From CAVTSA01 sp963790575 (lineage in GTDB: Bacteria > Chloroflexota > Dormibacteria > Dormibacterales > Dormibacteraceae), in assembly GCA_963790575.1 (NCBI GenBank), contig CAWBPD010000001.1:310001-374000 (forward strand): a DNA stretch of 64,000 nucleotides, given 5' to 3'. The translations under genes were made by a program, and so were the position numbers. Below, one piece after another: positions 61,786 to 64,000 of the stretch. The first letter of the stretch is position 1. Each line of letters starts with the position of its first letter. The notes beneath the pieces are model-generated. The model did no database searches. It was given only the letters and a program-made list of their open reading frames with translations, and was not told the DNA's origin.

Positions 61786-61861
61786 TGGTGCCGAGGGTCA
61801 GAATCGAACTGACGACACCACGATTTTCAGTCGTGTGCTCTACCTACTGAGCTACCTCGGC
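61786..61861 (-). tRNA. tRNA-Phe(GAA)
   Basis: Minus strand: acceptor GCCGAGG/CCTCGGC, D arm AGCTCAGTAGGTAGAGC, anticodon arm CACGACTGAAAATCGTG (anticodon GAA), T arm GTCAGTTCGATTCTGAC, discriminator A, encoded CCA at 61786-61788. It closes the accessory island on the right, with its 3' end facing the island. Confidence 0.95.
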
Positions 61862-61889
61862 GCGCGGACCACTCATTCTAGAGGCCGCC

Positions 61890-62462
61890 GTGGCCGCGGC
61901 TTCGGAGCGCGGGCGGGATGTGCGGGCCACGGGTACGATGCGCGAGGTGGAGGAGACGGCCGAGGAGTACCGCGAGCGCACGGTGCGCTGGCAGGACCCG
62001 CTGGGCCTGGCGGCGGTGGCCCAGGAACGGGCCGGCCGGGAGGTGCTCGAGGCGGTACGGCAGGGAGAACTGCCGGCGCCGCCGATGGCCGAGCTGCTCC
62101 GTTTCCGGCTCACGGGGGTAGGCGATGGGAAGGTGGAGTTCACCTGCACGCCTGACGAGAGCATGTACAACCCGCTGGGCGCCGTCCACGGAGGGGTGGT
62201 CTGCGCTCTCATCGACTCGGTCATCGGGTGCGCCGTGCACACGACGCTCGAAGCCGGTGTGAGCTACACCTCGATCGACCTGCAGGTCTCCTACCTGCGG
62301 AGCGTCGCCGCCGCTTCCGGGCCGCTGGTGGCGACCGGCCGCGTCACCAAGCCCGGCCGCCGCGTCGCCTTCGCGGCCGGAGAGGTTCGGGACGGCCAGG
62401 GCCGGCTGGTCGCCTCTGGCAGCGGCAGCTGCCTGATCATCCCGGTCGCCGCTGCCCGCTGA
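61890..62462 (+). CDS. PaaI-family hotdog thioesterase
   Basis: 190 aa from GTG 61890, with a TAGAGG site 5 bp upstream; ATG 61938 would give 174 aa and drops only a poorly conserved start. The catalytic hotdog block YNPLGAVHGGVVCALIDSVIGCA (parts: NPLGAVHGGVV, ALIDSVIGCAVHT) is typical, followed by SIDLQVSYLRSV and VFA-like FAAGEVRDGQGRLVASG strands. It hydrolyses acyl-CoA thioesters; the acyl chain is unknown. It overlaps nothing and is followed 29 bp later by the PIG-L gene. Confidence 0.8.
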   Translation: MAAASERGRDVRATGTMREVEETAEEYRERTVRWQDPLGLAAVAQERAGREVLEAVRQGELPAPPMAELLRFRLTGVGDGKVEFTCTPDESMYNPLGAVHGGVVCALIDSVIGCAVHTTLEAGVSYTSIDLQVSYLRSVAAASGPLVATGRVTKPGRRVAFAAGEVRDGQGRLVASGSGSCLIIPVAAAR

Positions 62463-62491
62463 GTGTGCCGCCGGAGAGGTAGGGTTCGGCG

Positions 62492-63199
62492 ATGGCCCTC
62501 CAACCCTTCCCGGATGACTGGCAGCGAGCGGCGTGCGTGGTGGCGCACCCGGATGACCTGGAGTACGGCGCCGCCAGCGCGGTGGCGCACTGGACCGACC
62601 AGGGAAAGGACGTCGCCTACGTGATGGTCACCTCCGGCGAGGCCGGGATCGAAGGGCTGGAGCCCGCCCAGGTGGGCCCGCTGCGGGAGGAGGAGGAGCG
62701 GGCCAGCGCCGCGCAGGTGGGCGTGAGCACGGTCCGCTTCCTGGGGCTTTCCGACGGTCTTCTCGAGCCCGGCCTCGCCCTCCGCCGAGCGATCGCGGGG
62801 GCCTTTCGCGAGCTCCGACCGGAGGTTGTGATCACCCAGAACTTCGCCCTCACCTGGGGGGAGAGCGGGAGCGTCAACCACGCCGATCACAGGGCGGTGG
62901 GAGAGGCAACGCTCGACGCCTGCCGGGACGCGGCCAACAGCTGGGTCTGGCCGGAGCTGGGACCTCGGTGGGCGGGCATCGGGTCGGTGTACGTGGTCGG
63001 AGTGGAGGATCCGACCCATTTCGTCGACGTCGGCGCCACGCTTGGTCGCGGCGTCGCTTCCCTGCTCCAGCATCGCCGCTACCTGGACGGGCTGGGGACC
63101 GACTTCGACCCCGATCGCTTCCTCCGCGAGATGGCGCAGTACGCCGGCATCGCCGCCGGTTGTGAGGCGGCCGTCCTCTTCCGCCGCTTCAAGGTGTGA
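62492..63199 (+). CDS. PIG-L family deacetylase
   Basis: 235 aa. Zinc site: AHPDDLEYG (His, Asp) at residues 18-26 and the distal NHADHRAVGEA (His) near 129-139. The fold matches LmbE/PIG-L enzymes that remove acetyl groups from GlcNAc-type sugars, as in mycothiol or bacillithiol synthesis; single-gene context does not tell which. A GAGAGGTAGG site precedes the ATG. Likely cotranscribed with the thioesterase. Confidence 0.8.
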   Translation: MALQPFPDDWQRAACVVAHPDDLEYGAASAVAHWTDQGKDVAYVMVTSGEAGIEGLEPAQVGPLREEEERASAAQVGVSTVRFLGLSDGLLEPGLALRRAIAGAFRELRPEVVITQNFALTWGESGSVNHADHRAVGEATLDACRDAANSWVWPELGPRWAGIGSVYVVGVEDPTHFVDVGATLGRGVASLLQHRRYLDGLGTDFDPDRFLREMAQYAGIAAGCEAAVLFRRFKV

Positions 63200-63254
63200 G
63201 GGTGCCGGCCGGGCCGGGGGACCGGCTGACCGACAGCGGCGCGGAGGGCGCTGT

Positions 63255-64000
63255 TCAGCGCCCTCCCCGGTCCCCGCGCACGAGGATCCATGCGTACTGG
63301 GTCAGGTCGTCGCCCTGGATCTGCAAGGAGTAGGCGCCCGGCGCGAGGCCGCTGGTGGCGATCGTCGCCGCCACGTTGCCGTCGGCGTCGGGGGCGGTCA
63401 CGGTGAGCTGGGCGGGGACCGGATGTCCGCCCGGCCTGGAGAGCGCGGCCGCGACCGTGTCCCACGGCTGGCCCGGTGTCGTCTCGGTGCCGGTGAGCAC
63501 CGCCACGCCGGGTCCGATGAGAGGATCGCCGGGCAGCGTCGGATAGAACCCGAACCCGATCTTCATGCTCGAGCCGTTGGGCATGCGCCCGGGGACGAAC
63601 CCATGACCCGAGACGGCGACGGTGCCGGCGGTGGCCGGTGCCGTCTGGGTGTTCCATTGGAGGCGATCGAGCTCCAAACGGGCCAGAAACGCCGGCTGCC
63701 GGTCGACCGTTCGCGCGAGCGCCGGGACGAAGGTGGGCGCCCAGATCGTGCCCCAACCATCGGCGATGTTGAAGGCGCCGGTGCCGACCGTGAAGCCGGC
63801 GAGACCGTCGATGCCGTTGTTACCGCCCGGCTGCAGCGGGATGATCCCTGCCGCGGCGCCTTCCGGGCCCAGCTTGTAGAGCGCGGGGTTGATGGTCCCG
63901 AGGGTCCCGTGGTGGTACTGGGTCGCGAGCGCCAGGATGCCGGCCAGGGTGGGGGACGCCTGCGACGTACCGCTCTTGCCGTCCAGCGTGATGTCGGGCT
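63255..64000 (-). CDS. C-terminal part of an S53 (sedolisin) peptidase
   Basis: The minus-strand frame is open from the window edge to the stop at 63255, about 248 codons. It starts just before the catalytic serine loop DGKSGTSQASPTLAGILAL, followed by GTINPALYKLG, the S53-typical NPALY, and a calcium-site-like GFTVGTGAFNIADGWG region. The rest is a beta-rich domain (TVAVSGHGFVPGRMP, YSLQIQGDDLTQYAW) that may bind the cell surface. The protease would be secreted. The propeptide and the Glu/Asp catalytic residues lie outside the window. Confidence 0.7.
   Translation of the reverse strand, partial: PDITLDGKSGTSQASPTLAGILALATQYHHGTLGTINPALYKLGPEGAAAGIIPLQPGGNNGIDGLAGFTVGTGAFNIADGWGTIWAPTFVPALARTVDRQPAFLARLELDRLQWNTQTAPATAGTVAVSGHGFVPGRMPNGSSMKIGFGFYPTLPGDPLIGPGVAVLTGTETTPGQPWDTVAAALSRPGGHPVPAQLTVTAPDADGNVAATIATSGLAPGAYSLQIQGDDLTQYAWILVRGDRGGR

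Noticed and set aside
1..64000. CRISPR array or cas genes
   Set aside because: No regularly spaced 25-40 bp repeats and no Cas-like protein was found; the short repeats near 13.35, 15.31 and 24.98 kb are isolated copies.

Overview
This is a high-GC bacterial chromosome window. Its DUF222/HNH homing-type endonuclease, SCO4226-like DUF4242 protein, S53 peptidase and many VapBC modules fit a soil Actinomycetota, Chloroflexota or Dormibacterota type genome. There is no marker gene here that lets me choose, so the phylum is left open. Several genes carry single-base frameshifts (HNH gene, TPP enzyme, DUF262 protein, a Clp N-domain gene, two antitoxins). This may be real decay or draft-assembly error.

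Layout. 0-4.3 kb: end of a TIM-barrel protein, a free-standing EndoU-type toxin with its overlapping partner, a frameshifted HNH endonuclease, and a complete IS1595-type element with 8-bp target duplications. 4.2-13.3 kb: a catabolic block with a class III aminotransferase and an FAH hydrolase on the minus strand and, facing them, a tightly overlapping operon (SDR, DapA-family lyase, HpaG-like isomerase, HpaE dehydrogenase, HpaD extradiol dioxygenase). This looks like a homoprotocatechuate meta-cleavage pathway, followed by a frameshifted TPP-dependent enzyme. 13.4-15.3 kb: a group II intron (minus strand) with RT/maturase and a recognisable domain V.

15.3-34.6 kb: a direct tandem duplication with a 9,664-bp period. 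Each copy carries an aldo/keto reductase, a DUF1445 hydro-lyase, the operon pgi-gnd-zwf-nitroreductase, an M20 amidohydrolase, a VOC protein, a DUF4242 protein, tRNA-Thr(TGT), a 59-aa protein and a pterin carbinolamine dehydratase. The copies are nearly identical except for clusters of substitutions, and the junction shows 4-bp microhomology.

34.7-61.8 kb: an accessory island lying between tRNA-Val(CAC) and tRNA-Phe(GAA). It holds a PD-(D/E)XK-like protein, three apparently intact PIN-type toxin-antitoxin pairs and two decayed pairs, a 5'-truncated tyrosine recombinase, a DUF262/HNH gene, IS remnants, a complete IS21 element with a third zinc-ribbon ORF, and, at its core (40.57-52.50 kb), a six-gene co-directional operon. 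That operon encodes a SNF2 helicase-DUF3883 protein, a DUF1156 adenine methylase, an ABC/OLD-type ATPase, a PIN nuclease, a minimal RNA ligase, and a Swt1-HEPN/DUF499 ATPase. I read it as an anti-phage modification/defence system with a built-in RNA-cleavage and RNA-sealing cassette, and consider it the most interesting content here. 61.9-64 kb: ordinary genes (thioesterase, PIG-L deacetylase, S53 peptidase C-terminus).
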